Of a stretch of DNA of 13,564 bases, positions 12,962-13,564 are shown in pieces. The notes beneath the pieces were generated by a model. The model was not told where the DNA came from. It searched no databases and saw nothing but the letters and a program-made list of their open reading frames with translations. Where the stretch lies: positions 1 to 13,564 of the forward strand of contig CAIQMU010000062.1 of assembly GCA_903873095.1 (NCBI GenBank), given 5' to 3'. Both the position numbers and the translations under genes were made by a program. How positions within the stretch are numbered: position 1 is the stretch's first letter; each line of letters starts with the position of its first letter. The DNA comes from an uncultured bacterium. GTDB lineage: Bacteria; Patescibacteriota; Minisyncoccia; Phycocordibacterales; UBA1006.

Positions 12962-12962
12962 C

Positions 12963-12984
12963 GAAACCGCCGTAAGGCGGTTTC
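12963..12984. terminator. Hairpin after the mazF remnant
   Basis: Perfect 9-bp inverted repeat (12963-12971 with 12976-12984), loop GTAA, GC-rich tip. The T-run is weak. It lies two bases after the pseudogene stop and probably ends the comM transcript. Confidence 0.65.
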
Positions 12985-13068
12985 TCGATTGGCCGAATGA
13001 CCATTTGTAAAGCTAGTATAGCATTTGATTTTAAATCACACAAATTTTTATTACTCTCAAGAAATGTA

Positions 13069-13077
13069 TGCTATATT
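13069..13077 (+). promoter_or_regulatory. Extended -10 of the CYTH gene
   Basis: TGC TATATT, six bases, then the ATG at 13084, so a leaderless transcript is predicted. The roughly 85 bases upstream (12985-13068) hold only a short palindrome at 13025-13037. Confidence 0.6.
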
Positions 13078-13083
13078 CCTTGT

Positions 13084-13557
13084 ATGAATCTTGAAATTGA
13101 ACGTAAATTTTTAGTAAAAGATGATAGTTGGAAAAATAACGCCGGTGAAGGAGTTTTATATAAACAAGCCTATTTGATTAGTAACCCTGATCGATCAGTT
13201 CGCATTCGCCGTACTGGTGATGGCGCGTTTATTACAATCAAAGGACCGACAACTACCGGTGGATCAAAGCTTGAATATGAATATGAAATTCCTGTTTCAG
13301 ATACTGATGTCTTGTTCACACTTTGCCAAGATGGAAGTATTGAAAAAACTCGCTATGAAGTTTTAGTAGGAGATCATACTTGGGAAATTGATGTATTTGG
13401 TGGATTAAACGAGGGACTTGTTGTCGCAGAAATCGAATTGACTTCGGTTGATGAAAAATTTGAAATACCAGAGTGGGTTGGTGAAGATGTAACTGAAGAT
13501 AGACGATATATTAATAGTAAACTTATTGAAAATCCATTTACAACTTGGAATAACTAA
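13084..13557 (+). CDS. CYTH domain protein (triphosphate tunnel metalloenzyme)
   Basis: 157 residues, the size of single-domain CYTH proteins, complete within the window. The signature EIERKFLV is at residues 4-11. Other tunnel residues are visible: R40 and R42 (VRIRR), K53 (TIKG), E64/E66/E68 (EYEYE), K88 and R90 (EKTR), D103 (EIDVF), E116 and E118 (AEIEL), and a C-terminal DRRYINSKL. This family hydrolyses tripolyphosphate or nucleoside triphosphates with a divalent metal inside a beta-barrel; small bacterial members are often inorganic triphosphatases. The substrate here is inferred from size only. The start at 13084 is set by the -10 box; an in-frame ATG at 12997 is upstream of it. Confidence 0.92.
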   Translation: MNLEIERKFLVKDDSWKNNAGEGVLYKQAYLISNPDRSVRIRRTGDGAFITIKGPTTTGGSKLEYEYEIPVSDTDVLFTLCQDGSIEKTRYEVLVGDHTWEIDVFGGLNEGLVVAEIELTSVDEKFEIPEWVGEDVTEDRRYINSKLIENPFTTWNN

Positions 13558-13564
13558 AAACCAC

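Noticed and set aside
12997..13083. Longer N-terminus for the CYTH protein
   Set aside because: The CYTH signature starts at residue 4 from 13084, and the -10 box at 13072-13077 lies inside the longer version.

Overview
The window looks like a gene-dense, AT-rich chromosomal segment from a small-genome bacterium, most likely a member of the Candidate Phyla Radiation (Patescibacteria, Parcubacteria-like). The hints are the protein style (short orphan proteins, a TraR/DksA protein with a degenerate zinc finger, a PemK/MazF remnant and a membrane protein of the sort I associate with these lineages), very short intergenic spaces, and almost no Shine-Dalgarno sequences. The lineage is inferred; no rRNA or other phylogenetic marker beyond rpsO is present. 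I saw no tRNA, CRISPR array, insertion sequence or prophage.

Layout, left to right. 1-52: start of a leftward gene. 153-1139: CNNM/CBS membrane protein. 1208-2204: two leftward orphan genes. The region between them carries a sequence matching every conserved position of a type III hammerhead self-cleaving ribozyme (minus strand, 1738-1792), the most striking element here. 2337-4171: winged-helix protein followed by a possible PD-(D/E)XK-like protein. 4246-4813: two overlapping orphan genes. 4847-5653 (leftward): exonuclease III-type AP endonuclease. 5699-5821: candidate 40-residue basic peptide gene. 5875-7479 (leftward): SAM methyltransferase and a Xer-type tyrosine recombinase. 7563-8931: small membrane protein, ribosomal protein S15, DUF2283 protein and an orphan. 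8962-10659: a fusion of a hydrolase-like domain lacking its catalytic serine, a transmembrane helix and an outer domain. 10718-13557: DksA/TraR-like protein, ComM/YifB-type AAA protein, a mazF/pemK pseudogene and a CYTH-domain protein.

Regulatory style. Nearly every gene has its own -10 box ending 6-9 nt before the start codon, often preceded by TGN (extended -10). This predicts transcription starting at or within a few bases of the ATG, i.e. leaderless mRNAs. The rule also fixes several start codons (153, 6537, 7479, 11160). Intrinsic terminators are short, several are bidirectional, and many include the stop codon of the preceding gene.

The genes do not form one pathway. They read as a string of mostly single-gene transcription units: DNA repair and recombination (exonuclease III, Xer, ComM), translation (S15), transcription control (DksA-like), phosphate chemistry (CYTH) and envelope proteins. 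The two-gene unit around the hammerhead ribozyme is the best candidate for an undescribed regulatory arrangement.
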